64,000 nt of DNA, taken from an uncultured Desulfobacterales bacterium. Lineage in GTDB: Bacteria; Desulfobacterota; Desulfobacteria; Desulfobacterales; SpSt-501. This document shows, piece by piece, positions 1 through 13,340 of this stretch (positions are counted from its first letter, which is position 1; every line of letters starts with the position of its first letter). Both the position numbers and the translations under genes were made by a program. Under the pieces are notes generated by a model. That model ran no database searches. It was not told the DNA's origin and saw nothing but the letters and a program-made list of their open reading frames with translations. The DNA lies in NCBI GenBank assembly GCA_938048455.1, contig CALIUY010000036.1, positions 1 through 64,000 of the forward strand. The letters are read 5' to 3'.

Positions 1-73
1 TTGAAAAAAGTGGGCATACGCGCTCGTTTCTGGATCACAGCGCCAAGCAGGATTCAGAAAGGGGAGCAAGCCT

Positions 74-1085
74 ATGTCCACCCGCATTTTGTACCTGAGT
101 ATTCCCCGCGTGGAGTGCCGTGAGTGCGAGACGATCCGCCAGGTGGAGGTCGGCTTTGCCGCCGCCCGGCATACCGACACCCGACAGGTTGAACGCTACG
201 CGCCGGAGTTGTCCCGGCAGATGACGATCCTGGATGGGGGCCGTCATCTGAATGTGGGCTGGGAGCTGATCCAAGACATTCAAACGTGCTTTCCCAAACG
301 CCGCTTCGTCCGCCCCCGGCTGGGCCAACTGCGCCGGATCGCCCTCGACGAGATCGCCATCGGCCAGGGGCAAACGGATCCGACCGTGGGGTTGGACCTC
401 AACAGCGGGGCGGTGGTGTTCGTCGGCGAGGGCAACGGCGCTGACGCCCTGGTGCGTTTCCGGTTGCGTCTGAAGCGCACCCAGGCCTGCGTAGAGGCAG
501 CGGCGATGGACATGTCCCTGGGCCTCCATCCGGGCGGTGCGTGACCCCTTGGCCTCGGCCACGATCGCCTTCGACCGCTTCCATGTGATCAAGCTGTTCA
601 TGACAGGTTTCAAGGATTCCGCTGTCGGTTGTTCCACAAGGCCTCAAGCGAACTGGAACAGCGCGTCCTCGAAGGCACCCGCTGGTTGCTCCTGAAAAAC
701 CCGCAGAATCCGGTTGAAGCCCGAAACGAGCGCGGCGGTGGCAGAAGGTTCTCGAACTCCACCAGCCGCCGGCCACCGTTGATTAGACCTGCGCCAGCTA
801 TGGTCGCTGCCGAACCGTGAACAGGCGGCTTGCTTTCTCTCTGATTGGATCGCTCGGGCCAAGGTCTCCGGGATCCACATGCTCAAGAAATTCGCCCAGA
901 CCCTGCAGACCCTCTTTGACGGCATCGCGGCCTATTCCACGTACCCGATCTCAACGGCCCCACGGGAAGGCACCAACCGCAAAATCAAAACCATGAAAGG
1001 CCAAGGCTACGGCTGGCGCTGGACAGAATATTTCATGCTGAAAATACTTGGACTTCATCTCACAAAGTACGCTTGGGTCGGATGA
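74..1085 (+). pseudogene. Decayed ISL3-family transposase
   Basis: Three pieces of an ISL3-type DDE transposase lie in order but in different frames. An N-terminal part (74-544) carries the stretch DEIAIGQG followed by SGAVVFVGEGNGADAL, which is the conserved DDE-domain region. A middle part around 629-730 resembles the LFHKASSELEQ...LEGTRWLLLKNP region. A C-terminal part (879-1085) ends with GTNRKIKTMKGQGYG and LKILGLH, typical of the ISL3 carboxy terminus. Frameshifts near 544 and 780-880 mean no intact transposase can be made. Family knowledge: ISL3 elements move by cut and paste through this protein. I see no clear terminal inverted repeats, and the left end may lie outside the window. 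Confidence 0.85.
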
Positions 1086-1089
1086 ACCG

Positions 1090-1124
1090 AAAAAAAAGGG
1101 ATTACAGACCTGAATCTGTAACCC
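1090..1124 (-). terminator. Rho-independent terminator of the tRNA unit
   Basis: Bases 1098-1124 form a hairpin with an 11-position stem (one mismatch) and a six-base loop. On the minus strand it is followed by a run of eight T. It lies 12 bases past the CCA end of tRNA-Arg and fits the end of the tRNA-His/tRNA-Arg transcript. Confidence 0.8.
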
Positions 1125-1135
1125 CTGGATTTCAG

Positions 1136-1212
<77 letters not shown>

Positions 1213-1222
1213 GCAAAAAGTC

Positions 1223-1299
1223 TGGGGTGAGTGGTGGGACTTGAACCCACGACAACCGGGGCCACAACCCGGTGCTCTGCCAACTGAGCTACACCCACC
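1223..1299 (-). tRNA. tRNA-His (anticodon GTG)
   Basis: The minus strand folds as a cloverleaf with acceptor GTGGGTG/CACTCAC, anticodon loop TTGTGGC giving GTG, and T-loop TTCAAGT. An extra 5' G (base 1299) faces a C discriminator, the histidine-specific G-1:C73 pair. CCA is encoded. Confidence 0.95.
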
Positions 1300-1409
1300 G
1301 CAAGCGGAAAGCGTGGCTTATCGGGAATTGGAAAATTAACAAAACCGCCGTTGCGGATCAAGGGGAAAATGGGGTTGAAAAAGGGGCGCGGACTGCATAG
1401 AAACAGCCC

Positions 1410-1595
1410 ATGCACCCGCTGATCGTCTTCGTCATCCGCGCCGTCTTGGGGCTTGCCTTCGCGGTGCTCGTCCTGCGCATGTTCCGCGGGCACGCCGCCC
1501 CCGAGTCGGTCCTTTTCCTCGCGGCGCTCTTGGTCGGCCTCGCCTACGTCTTCGAGGCCGTTCGCCGCCGCGGCAACCGCGGGGGTCCCCCGTGA
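1410..1595 (+). CDS. Small membrane protein of unknown function
   Basis: A 61-residue protein with two hydrophobic segments (about residues 3-22 and 32-48) and a basic, Gly/Arg-rich carboxy end. Its stop overlaps the GTG start of selB in a GTGA overlap, which supports translation and coupling. I do not recognise a family. It could be a chance reading frame, but the hydrophobic pattern and the exact overlap argue that it is real. Confidence 0.5.
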   Translation: MHPLIVFVIRAVLGLAFAVLVLRMFRGHAAPESVLFLAALLVGLAYVFEAVRRRGNRGGPP

Positions 1596-3505
1596 AACCG
1601 ATCATCCTCGGCACCGCCGGCCACATCGACCACGGCAAGACGAGCCTCGTCAAGGCCCTGACCGGCATCGACACCGACCGTCTCAAAGAGGAAAAGGAGC
1701 GCGGGATCACCATCGAGCTCGGCTTCGCCCACCTGAAACTCCCCGGCGGCCGGCGCATCGGGGTGGTCGACGTTCCCGGTCACGAAAAATTCGTCAAGCA
1801 CATGGTCGCCGGAGCGACCGGAATCGACCTGGTCGCGCTCGTGATCGCCGCCGACGAAGGGGTGATGCCGCAAACCCGCGAGCACATGGAGATCTGCACC
1901 CTGCTCGGCGTGCGCCACGGGCTGATCGCACTCACGAAGATCGACCTCGTGGACGAGGAGATGCTCGAGCTCGCCCGCGAGGACGTGCGCTCTTTCGTCC
2001 GCGGGACCTTCCTCGAGGAGGCCCCCCTGCTTCCCGTCTCGGCCGCGACCGGCCGGGGCATCCCCGAGTTCGTCGCCGCCCTCGAGCGTCTCGCCGCGCG
2101 GGTCCCGGAGCGGCCGCCCTCGAGCCTCTTTCGCCTTCCCGTCGACCGTGTCTTCACGATGAAGGGGTTCGGGACGGTGATCACCGGCACCCTTGTTTCG
2201 GGGCGGGTCCGGGTGGGCGACCCGGTGATGATCTACCCGCAGGGGATCTCCTCCCGGGTGCGGGGGCTCCAGGTGCACAACGAGGCCGTGCCCGCGGCCG
2301 AGGCCGGACAGCGGACGGCGGTCAACTTCCAGGGCCTGGAGAAGGAAGCGATCGATCGCGGCTGTGTGCTCGCCTCGCCCGGCGCCCTCAAGCCGAGCTA
2401 CATGGTGGACGTCTCCTTCCACTACCTGGCCAGCGCCGCCAAACCCCTGAAAAACCGGACCCGCGTGCGCTTCCACGTGGGAACCAGCGAGATCCTCGGC
2501 AACCTGATCCTCCTCGAAGCCGACGAGATCGCCCCCGGGCAGACGACCGTGGCGCAGCTCCGGCTGGATGAGCCGGTCACCGTGGTGAAGGGCGATCACT
2601 ACGTGGTGCGGAGCTACTCGCCGGTGCGCACGATCGGCGGCGGAATCGTCCTGCACCCTATCCCGCCCAAGCACAAACGCCTGCAGGCGGAGATCATCTC
2701 CTTCCTCCAGGCCGTCGCCGACTGCCCGGCCGAGGAGCTGCTGCGGCGGCACATCGCCCAAGCGGGATTCGCCGGAATCTCCTTCGCCGAGCTGCGGCTG
2801 GTCTCCGCGCTCACCGACCAGGCGCTCGAAGGGCATCTGGAGCGGCTGCTCTCGCGGCGGGAGGTCGTCCTCGTCGACCGCGACCAACGCACCTATGTCC
2901 ACGAGGAGCGCTTCCGGGAACTCGCCCGCATCGTGACCGCAGCGCTCGAGCGCTATCATCGCGAAAACCCGCTCAAGTCCGGAATGCCGAAGGAGGAATT
3001 GAAAAGCCGCTTCCCGCGCTCGGCCGACCCGCGGCTCTTCCCGCTGGTGCTGCAGCAGATGATCCGCGAAGGCGCGATCCTCCAGGAAGAGAAGACCGTG
3101 CGCCTCCCCTCCCACGAGGTCGCGCTCGCCTCCGACCAAGCGAGCCTGCGGGAGGAGATCCTGCGCCTCTACCGCGAAAGCGGCCTTCAGCCGCCCTTTT
3201 TCCGCGACATCGTCCAGCAGCTCAAGGCCGACCCCCGGCAGGCGAAGGATGTGCTGAACCTGCTGATCGAAGAGGGCAAGATCGTGCGCACCAAGGAAGA
3301 TCTCTTTTTCGACGCCGCGGCGATCGAGACCCTGAAGCAGCGCATGCTCGACTTCTTCGCCGAAAAGCCGGAGATGACCCCGACCCAGTTCAAGGAACTC
3401 GCCGGAGGCGTGCCGCGGAAGTTTCTGATCCCGCTGCTCGAATATTTCGACGGGAAAAACTTCACCCTGCGCGTGGGCGACGTGCGCAAGCTGCGCAAGG
3501 CCTGA
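1592..3505 (+). CDS. selB: Selenocysteine-specific elongation factor SelB
   Basis: A 637-residue translational GTPase that delivers Sec-tRNA(Sec) to the ribosome at UGA codons marked by SECIS elements. The P-loop GHIDHGKT (about residues 10-17), the DVPGHE switch region (about 59-64) and the TKID guanine motif (about 114-117) are intact. EF-Tu-like domains II and III follow. The carboxy half, about residues 380-637, matches the winged-helix array that binds SECIS RNA. The start is GTG, overlapping the preceding small gene. No selA, selD, tRNA-Sec or recognisable selenoprotein is seen here, so partners must lie elsewhere. It ends convergently with hemW. Confidence 0.95.
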   Translation: MKPIILGTAGHIDHGKTSLVKALTGIDTDRLKEEKERGITIELGFAHLKLPGGRRIGVVDVPGHEKFVKHMVAGATGIDLVALVIAADEGVMPQTREHMEICTLLGVRHGLIALTKIDLVDEEMLELAREDVRSFVRGTFLEEAPLLPVSAATGRGIPEFVAALERLAARVPERPPSSLFRLPVDRVFTMKGFGTVITGTLVSGRVRVGDPVMIYPQGISSRVRGLQVHNEAVPAAEAGQRTAVNFQGLEKEAIDRGCVLASPGALKPSYMVDVSFHYLASAAKPLKNRTRVRFHVGTSEILGNLILLEADEIAPGQTTVAQLRLDEPVTVVKGDHYVVRSYSPVRTIGGGIVLHPIPPKHKRLQAEIISFLQAVADCPAEELLRRHIAQAGFAGISFAELRLVSALTDQALEGHLERLLSRREVVLVDRDQRTYVHEERFRELARIVTAALERYHRENPLKSGMPKEELKSRFPRSADPRLFPLVLQQMIREGAILQEEKTVRLPSHEVALASDQASLREEILRLYRESGLQPPFFRDIVQQLKADPRQAKDVLNLLIEEGKIVRTKEDLFFDAAAIETLKQRMLDFFAEKPEMTPTQFKELAGGVPRKFLIPLLEYFDGKNFTLRVGDVRKLRKA

Positions 3506-3522
3506 AAGAAGGGCCTTCAGGC
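3500..3522. terminator. Possible shared hairpin between convergent selB and hemW
   Basis: An inverted repeat GCCTGAA...TTCAGGC with a nine-base loop spans the stops of both converging genes. There is no T-run on either side, so it is at best a weak terminator or an RNA-end stabiliser. Confidence 0.35.
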
Positions 3523-4692
3523 GAGCTCAACCGCCAGGCGGTCGGCCACGAGCATGCCCCGCGTCGTCGGGAAAAGCCTCTCCCCCTCAAGCCGCAAAAG
3601 TCCGCTTTCCAAATATCGCTCCAGCCGGGCCGCGTGCCGGCGGACGAGATCGTAGCCGAGCCGCCCGCGAAGATCGCCGAGATCGACCCCCCAGAGGGTC
3701 CGCAAGCCGAGAAAAACGGCTTCGAGAACCTGCTGCCCGCGATCCAGGGTTTCGACGCCGGCGGCCGGGCCGGTGCCGGAGGAAAGCGCGGCCAGCCAAC
3801 GGCCGAGATCGGGCGGGTTCCAGAAGCGCCGCGGCGGAAGATAGGAATGCGCCGCCGGCCCGAACCCCAGATACGGCGCCCCGGTCCAGTACTTGCGGTT
3901 GTGTCGCGAAACGCAAGCCCCCCCCTCGCCCGGAGCCAGGCGCGCGAAGTTCGAGATCTCGTAGTGCAGAAACCCCCGCGCGGAAAGGTGCTCCGCGGTG
4001 AAGAGAAACAGCTCGGCCGCCTCCTCCTCGGCGATCGCCCGAATGCGCCCTGCGGCCCGCTCCCGGCCGAGCGGGGTTCCGGGTTCGATCGAAAGCAGAT
4101 AGCAGGAGAGGTGATCGGCTCCCAGAGCGAGCGCCGCCTCGAGGTCCGCCCGCCACGTCTCCCGGCTCTCCCCCGGAAGGCCGTAGATCAAATCGACGCC
4201 CACCTGCGCGAAGCCCGCGTTTCTGGCCTCCTTGAAGGCGCGAACGGCCTCCTGCGGGCCGTGAATCCGACCCAGAAAGCCGAGTTTCTCCGGCCGGAAG
4301 GATTGCACGCCGAGGTTCAGCCGGTTCACGCCGGCTGCACGGAAGGAGGCAAGCTTCCGGCCGTCCACCGTCCCGGGATTCACCTCGAGGGTGATCTCGG
4401 CCCCGGGGTCGAGGGGCAGGGCGCGGCGGAGGCGATCGAGAATCCGGGCCGCCGCCCCCGGCGACAGAAGCGAAGGGGTCCCGCCGCCGAAGTAGACGCT
4501 GTCGCAGAAAAGCCTTCCTCCTTCCGATACAAGGTCGATCTCGGCGCCGAGCCCTTCGAGAAAAGCCGCAGGGGGGTGCGGTGCCTCGATGGAATAGAAG
4601 TCGCAGTAACGGCATTTGCGCACGCAGAAGGGAACGTGGACGTAGAGCCCGCCGGCCGGCCCGGCCGGCGGCGGGGGGGGGATCGTTCTCAC
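3517..4692 (-). CDS. hemW: HemW-type radical SAM heme chaperone
   Basis: A 391-residue radical SAM protein. The cluster motif CVRKCRYCDF near residues 22-31 has the CxxxCxYCDF form seen in HemW rather than the CxxCxC form of coproporphyrinogen oxidase HemN. YFGGGTPSLL and the carboxy-terminal HemN_C region (ending TTRGMLVADRL) are present. HemW family members bind heme and insert it into respiratory proteins; they were long misannotated as HemN. The GTG start overlaps the stop of the HIT gene (GTGA), so it is the last gene of the secA-clpSA-aat string. Confidence 0.9.
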   Translation of the reverse strand: MRTIPPPPPAGPAGGLYVHVPFCVRKCRYCDFYSIEAPHPPAAFLEGLGAEIDLVSEGGRLFCDSVYFGGGTPSLLSPGAAARILDRLRRALPLDPGAEITLEVNPGTVDGRKLASFRAAGVNRLNLGVQSFRPEKLGFLGRIHGPQEAVRAFKEARNAGFAQVGVDLIYGLPGESRETWRADLEAALALGADHLSCYLLSIEPGTPLGRERAAGRIRAIAEEEAAELFLFTAEHLSARGFLHYEISNFARLAPGEGGACVSRHNRKYWTGAPYLGFGPAAHSYLPPRRFWNPPDLGRWLAALSSGTGPAAGVETLDRGQQVLEAVFLGLRTLWGVDLGDLRGRLGYDLVRRHAARLERYLESGLLRLEGERLFPTTRGMLVADRLAVELA

Positions 4693-5021
4693 TTTCGCCA
4701 GCCGCCCAAAAGATGCATGTGCAGGTGGAAGATCACCTGGCCGCCGCCGCGCTCGACGTTCACGAAGAGGCGGTAGCCGCTCTTGTCGATCCCGAGGCGG
4801 CGCGCCATCTCCGCCGCCGCATGGAAGAGGTTTCCCAGAACCGTCGTGTCTTCGGGCGAGCAGTCGTTCACGCTGCGGATGTGCCGCCGGGGGACGATCA
4901 AGAGATGGATCGGCGCCTGGGGCCGGATGTCGCGGAAGACGACGAGGTCTTCGGTTTCGTAGAGGATCTCGGTGTTGGTCTCCCCGCGGACGATGCGACA
5001 GAAGACGCAGGCTTCATCCAT
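4689..5021 (-). CDS. HIT-family nucleotide hydrolase/transferase
   Basis: A 110-residue histidine-triad protein of the HINT/PKCI type. The catalytic motif HLHMHLLGG lies near the carboxy end and an N-terminal CxxC (CVFCRI) may hold zinc. HINT enzymes hydrolyse purine phosphoramidates and aminoacyl-adenylates. The chosen ATG at 5021 gives the family start MDEACVFC and is preceded by a GGGGAGG ribosome site; it overlaps the end of aat by 8 bases. The physiological substrate cannot be told from the sequence. Confidence 0.9.
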   Translation of the reverse strand: MDEACVFCRIVRGETNTEILYETEDLVVFRDIRPQAPIHLLIVPRRHIRSVNDCSPEDTTVLGNLFHAAAEMARRLGIDKSGYRLFVNVERGGGQVIFHLHMHLLGGWRK

Positions 5022-5793
5022 GTTCGCCTCCCCTCGGGCGGAAGTCTTTTCCCCTCGCGCCGTGCGCACGCCGGCGCGGCGGGGGAATCGGCCGCGCAAG
5101 ATCGCCGTCGGTCTCGAGGCGCCAGCGGCCGCGCAGGGTCGGCCGGGAAAGCAGCCGCTCGAGCTCGGAGAGAAAGGCGCGGCGCGGGATCTCCCGCGCC
5201 CCCATGCGTTGCAGGTGCCCGGTCGTCACCTGGCAGTCGATCAGCTCGATCCCGCGGGCGAGGCAAAAGCCCACGAGCGCGGCAAGCGCCGCCTTGGAGG
5301 CGTCGCTCACCCGCCTGAACATCGACTCCCCGAAAAAACAACCCCCGAGCGAGACCCCGTAGAGGCCGCCCGCCAGGCGCCCTTCGCACCAGGCCTCGAA
5401 GGAGTGCGCGAAGCCCGCCTCGTGCAGCCGGACGTAGGCGGCGATCATCTCCGGAACAAGCCAGGTTCCTTCGCCCGTCTCGCGCCGCACCCGGCCGCAC
5501 TCGCGGATCACCTCCGGGAAGGCTTCGTCGGCGCTCAGCCGGAAGCGGCCGGCGCGCAGCGTGCGTGCGAGCCGGCGCGAGAGATGGAACTCCCCGGGAT
5601 AGAGGACCAGGCGGGGGTCGGGGGACCACCAGAGAATGGGCTCGCCCTCGACGTACCAGGGGAAAATGCCGCGGCGGTAAGCCAGCAACAGCCGCCGCGG
5701 GCTCAAATCCCCGCCGACGGCGAGCAGCCCTTCGGGGGTCGCCAGTTCCGGCGGCGGAAAGCCCGAGAGCTCGGATAAGGCGAAAATGGGCAT
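5014..5793 (-). CDS. aat: Leucyl/phenylalanyl-tRNA-protein transferase
   Basis: A 259-residue Aat protein. It attaches Leu or Phe to proteins with N-terminal Lys or Arg, creating type-2 N-degrons read by ClpS. The family signatures GLLAVGGDLSP, YRRGIFPWY, PILWWSPDPR, and GGLYGVSLGG...ESMF are all present, and length is normal. It follows clpA on the same strand after 73 bases. The combination clpS-clpA-aat places enzyme, adaptor and unfoldase side by side. Confidence 0.95.
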   Translation of the reverse strand: MPIFALSELSGFPPPELATPEGLLAVGGDLSPRRLLLAYRRGIFPWYVEGEPILWWSPDPRLVLYPGEFHLSRRLARTLRAGRFRLSADEAFPEVIRECGRVRRETGEGTWLVPEMIAAYVRLHEAGFAHSFEAWCEGRLAGGLYGVSLGGCFFGESMFRRVSDASKAALAALVGFCLARGIELIDCQVTTGHLQRMGAREIPRRAFLSELERLLSRPTLRGRWRLETDGDLARPIPPPRRRAHGARGKDFRPRGGEHG

Positions 5794-5866
5794 GGCTGGC
5801 GGCGGAAACCGCGGCCGGGGGGAGGAGGCTCGCCCCGGGCCGCCCTCGCGTCGGCGCGGGCCGGTT

Positions 5867-8131
<2,265 letters not shown>

Positions 8132-8135
8132 ACCC

Positions 8136-8450
8136 CTACTCTCTCTCCATGCTGCATTTGAGAGGAAACCCGCGCTCGCGGGCCAGGCGCTCGACGAGAT
8201 CCACCTTGGTCTCGGCGATTTCCCGCGGGTAGAGGCCGCAAACACCGATCCCCTGGTGGTGGACGTTCAGCATGATGCGCACCGCCTCCTCGTTCGACTT
8301 GTGGAAGACGGTGCGCAAAATTTCGACCACGAAGTCCATCGTCGTGTAATCGTCGTTGTGGAGCAGCACCTTATAGAGCGGCGGCTCCTCGAGGGTGACC
8401 TCGCGACCGGTGTCGACCTCGGATTCGAACTGGGGGATCTTCTCGGCCAT
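8136..8450 (-). CDS. clpS: ClpS adaptor (N-degron recognin), canonical copy
   Basis: A 104-residue ClpS. The core LLHNDDYTTMDFV and the H in VHHQG form the known N-degron pocket, and the methionine gate (E. coli Met40 equivalent) is retained. It recognises N-terminal Leu/Phe/Tyr/Trp and hands substrates to ClpA, encoded 4 bases downstream. The start MAEKIPQ was chosen from family length. It has no Shine-Dalgarno sequence and a promoter-like -10 lies only 6 bases upstream. A second, divergent ClpS is at 58772. Confidence 0.93.
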   Translation of the reverse strand: MAEKIPQFESEVDTGREVTLEEPPLYKVLLHNDDYTTMDFVVEILRTVFHKSNEEAVRIMLNVHHQGIGVCGLYPREIAETKVDLVERLARERGFPLKCSMERE

Positions 8451-8456
8451 GTTCAA

Positions 8457-8486
8457 CGTATAAGCACCCGCACGGGATTTTGTAAA
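8457..8486 (-). promoter_or_regulatory. Putative clpS promoter giving a leaderless transcript
   Basis: On the minus strand TTTACA (8486-8481), an 18-base spacer and TATACG (8462-8457) resemble a sigma-70 promoter. Normal spacing would start transcription at or within a base or two of the clpS ATG, matching the lack of a ribosome site. Confidence 0.45.
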
Positions 8487-8503
8487 GTGAGCCGGCCTCG
8501 GCC

Positions 8504-11029
<2,526 letters not shown>

Positions 11030-11072
11030 GGACGTCGCCGATCCTTTCCGCGGGACTCCCCGCACAGCGACG

Positions 11073-11101
11073 ATTATACCAGAACGGGGTTGCGGCTCCA
11101 A
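11073..11101 (-). promoter_or_regulatory. Sigma-70 promoter of secA
   Basis: On the minus strand TTGGAG (11101-11096), a 17-base spacer and a perfect TATAAT (11078-11073), preceded by TGG as an extended -10. Predicted transcription start lies about 35-40 bases upstream of the secA ATG. Confidence 0.75.
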
Positions 11102-11183
11102 CCGCTTTTGCGGGGCGGAGCCGCCGCCCGTCGATCACGGGTCGAGCGCCGGGCCCGGGGGACCGGGGCCCAGGTCGGTCGGG

Positions 11184-12134
11184 TCAGTTCAGGAAGTATT
11201 TTTCAGGATTTACGGGTACTCCGTGGAGGGCGACCTCGTAGTGCACGTGCGGGCCGGTGCTGGTGCCGGAATTGCCGACGAGGGCGATCACGTCCCAGCG
11301 CTGGACGCGCTCGCCTTGCTGCTTGAGCAGGCGGCTGCAGTGGCCGTAAGTCGTGGTCAGGCCGTGGCCGTGGTCGATGACGATCGTTTTCCCGAGCAGG
11401 CCCTTGATCCCCGCAAAGGTGACCACACCGGAGGCGGTCGCGTGGATCGGGGTCCCTTCCCGGGCGGAGATGTCGATGCCGCGGTGAAATTCGCGCACGT
11501 TGGTGAAAGGGTTGATGCGGTGCTCGAAGCGCGAGGAGATGAAGTGCTCGGTGAAGGGGTCGATCGGCCGGATGGTGGGCGTGGCGGCGAGTACGGAGCG
11601 TTTTTGTTCGAGGTGGGCGACCACCGCCTGGAAGCCCGCTTCCTGGTTCGCCGCCGCGGCCGCCAACTGCCCGAGCTGGCTTTTCATCTCGCGCATCAAG
11701 CTCGATTTTCCTTCGCCGAGGGCGATCTTGGGGTCCATGGCCTGGGGCACCGCCCCGCCCACCCCGAAGAGCTGGCCCGGATCGGCGCGACGCTCGAGAT
11801 CGGCCAGAAGGCGGATTTTTTTCTCGAACTCGTGCAGGCCGAGCAGTCGGTCCTTTAAGCGGTTGATCTCGCCGGCAAAATCCCCGATCAAGGAGCGCTG
11901 CAGCTCGATTTCGCGCTCGCGGACGGAGAGCCGCTCCTGGAGCTCGCGTTCGCGGGCGCCGGCGAAGACGGCGCCGCGCTTGAGAGAGGCATAGTCCCAC
12001 GCCCCCCAGACGGCGAGACAGAAAAAGACGGCCGCGGCGGTGAGCATCGACCCCAGCAGGCGGCGGGAGACGCAGAACTGCCGCGCCGGGGCCCCGGAGT
12101 TCGTGAGAACGACCAAGGAGATTCTTCTGCGCAT
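11184..12134 (-). CDS. Membrane-anchored M23-family (LytM-type) peptidase
   Basis: A 316-residue protein with a cytoplasmic basic start, one membrane segment (about 28-46), a coiled-coil region (about 58-115) and a carboxy-terminal M23 domain (about 205-310). The zinc and catalytic motifs HRGID and HVHYE are present, so it should be an active periplasmic endopeptidase cutting peptidoglycan cross-links, or a divisome regulator. It is preceded by an AAGGAGG ribosome site, an unusually structured leader and a strong promoter. Confidence 0.9.
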   Translation of the reverse strand: MRRRISLVVLTNSGAPARQFCVSRRLLGSMLTAAAVFFCLAVWGAWDYASLKRGAVFAGARERELQERLSVREREIELQRSLIGDFAGEINRLKDRLLGLHEFEKKIRLLADLERRADPGQLFGVGGAVPQAMDPKIALGEGKSSLMREMKSQLGQLAAAAANQEAGFQAVVAHLEQKRSVLAATPTIRPIDPFTEHFISSRFEHRINPFTNVREFHRGIDISAREGTPIHATASGVVTFAGIKGLLGKTIVIDHGHGLTTTYGHCSRLLKQQGERVQRWDVIALVGNSGTSTGPHVHYEVALHGVPVNPEKYFLN

Positions 12135-12298
12135 GGTGCGTCGCCTCCTTCGGGTTTCCGTCGGCGAAAGAAGCCTTCCGCCGGCGGCCGCTCACGGCCG
12201 CGCCAGCACATGGAATCATCCCGGGGGATGACTCCGGGGAGGGCAACGGGCTTTCGCCCGCGTCCGGGGTCGCTCCCTGGACTCAAAACGCTGAAGAT
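12135..12298 (-). promoter_or_regulatory. Highly structured 5' leader of the M23 peptidase gene
   Basis: Between the predicted start of transcription and the ATG, the minus-strand RNA forms four consecutive hairpins with four-base loops. They are 12261-12246 (GAAA loop, 6 bp), 12235-12212 (CCCG loop, 10 bp with one G-U), 12201-12184 (TGAG loop, 7 bp) and 12183-12162 (GCTT loop, 9 bp with one G-U). The ribosome site AAGGAGG follows the last one. I recognise no known riboswitch family. It could be a riboswitch, a protein-binding leader or an mRNA stabiliser. Confidence 0.6.
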
Positions 12299-12304
12299 TT
12301 CCCG

Positions 12305-12334
12305 TCTATAGAAAGCCCGCCCCGGTCCTGTCAA
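12305..12334 (-). promoter_or_regulatory. Sigma-70 promoter of the M23 peptidase gene
   Basis: On the minus strand a perfect TTGACA (12334-12329), an 18-base spacer and TATAGA (12310-12305). It sits just downstream of the folD stop, separating the two transcription units, and would yield a leader of about 164 bases. Confidence 0.7.
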
Positions 12335-12358
12335 GGGGCGGGCCGGATGTACGGCGCT

Positions 12359-13267
12359 TCAGGCGAGGCCGAGTTTGAACTTGAGCGAGCGGAGCGTGTT
12401 TTGCATCAGCATGGTGATCGTCATCGGGCCGACCCCTCCGGGAACGGGGGTGATCCAGCCGGCGATCTCCTTGGCGGCCTCGAAATCGACGTCCCCCTTC
12501 AGGATGGGGACCTTCTGGCCGGTCTTCTCGCTCACCTTTTCGCCCACCCGGTTCACGCCGACGTCGATCACGCAGGCCCCCGGTTTGATCCACTCGGGCT
12601 TGACCAGGCCGGGGACGCCGGCGGCGACGATGAGGATGTCGGCGCGCTTGCAGTGGGAGGCCATGTCGCGCGTTCCGGTGTGGACGACGGTGACCGTCGC
12701 GTTCGCCCCGCGCGCCTTCTGCAGCATCATCATGGCGATCGGCTTGCCGACGATGTTCGAGCGCCCCACGACCACGACCTCGGCGCCGTCGGTCGGAACC
12801 CCGGCACGCACGATCAGCTCCTGGATGCCCGCCGGGGTGCAGGGGGGGAACCTGACCTCGGAGCCCCCGATCATCAGCCGGCCGACATTGACCGGATGGA
12901 AGCCGTCCACGTCTTTGTCCGGGTCGATGGCGTTCAAGACCTTCTTTTCGTTGATGTGCTTGGGCAGGGGAAGCTGGACGAGGATCCCGTGAATCGTGTC
13001 GTCGCGGTTGTAGCGGTCGATCAGCGCGAGCAGTTCCTGCTCGGAAATGCCGACCGGCTGGTTGTCCTGGATCTCCTTGAAACCGAGGCGATGCGCGGTC
13101 TTGATCTTGAGCGTCACGTAGGAGACCGAGGCGGGGTTTTCGCCCACCAGGATGGTGACGAGCCCCGGGACGACCCCGTGTTTGGCCTTGATCGCCTGGA
13201 CTTCGGCGGCGAGCTCCTCGAGGATCGTCTCGCGGATTTCGGTGCCCAGAATCAGCTTGGCGGTCAT
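12359..13267 (-). CDS. folD: Methylenetetrahydrofolate dehydrogenase/cyclohydrolase FolD
   Basis: A 302-residue bifunctional enzyme interconverting 5,10-methylene-THF, methenyl-THF and 10-formyl-THF. Visible signatures are YVTLKIKTA with the catalytic lysine, QLPLPKHIN, the dinucleotide-binding VVVGRSNIVGKP and the carboxy-terminal PVPGGVGPMT. Length is typical. It follows argC on the same strand after 73 bases. The methylene-THF made by the glycine cleavage system encoded at 30403-33608 would feed it. Confidence 0.96.
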   Translation of the reverse strand: MTAKLILGTEIRETILEELAAEVQAIKAKHGVVPGLVTILVGENPASVSYVTLKIKTAHRLGFKEIQDNQPVGISEQELLALIDRYNRDDTIHGILVQLPLPKHINEKKVLNAIDPDKDVDGFHPVNVGRLMIGGSEVRFPPCTPAGIQELIVRAGVPTDGAEVVVVGRSNIVGKPIAMMMLQKARGANATVTVVHTGTRDMASHCKRADILIVAAGVPGLVKPEWIKPGACVIDVGVNRVGEKVSEKTGQKVPILKGDVDFEAAKEIAGWITPVPGGVGPMTITMLMQNTLRSLKFKLGLA

Positions 13268-13340
13268 CGCTTTCCCCTCCTTTGCCGGTGTGATGGAAGT
13301 GCAAACGGGCGGGCGGCGCGGAAGCCCCGGGACGTTGCCC

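Noticed and set aside
12135-12298. Known c-di-AMP (ydaO) or c-di-GMP (GEMM) riboswitch upstream of the M23 gene
   Set aside because: The hairpins are real, but the conserved unpaired segments of these classes are not found.
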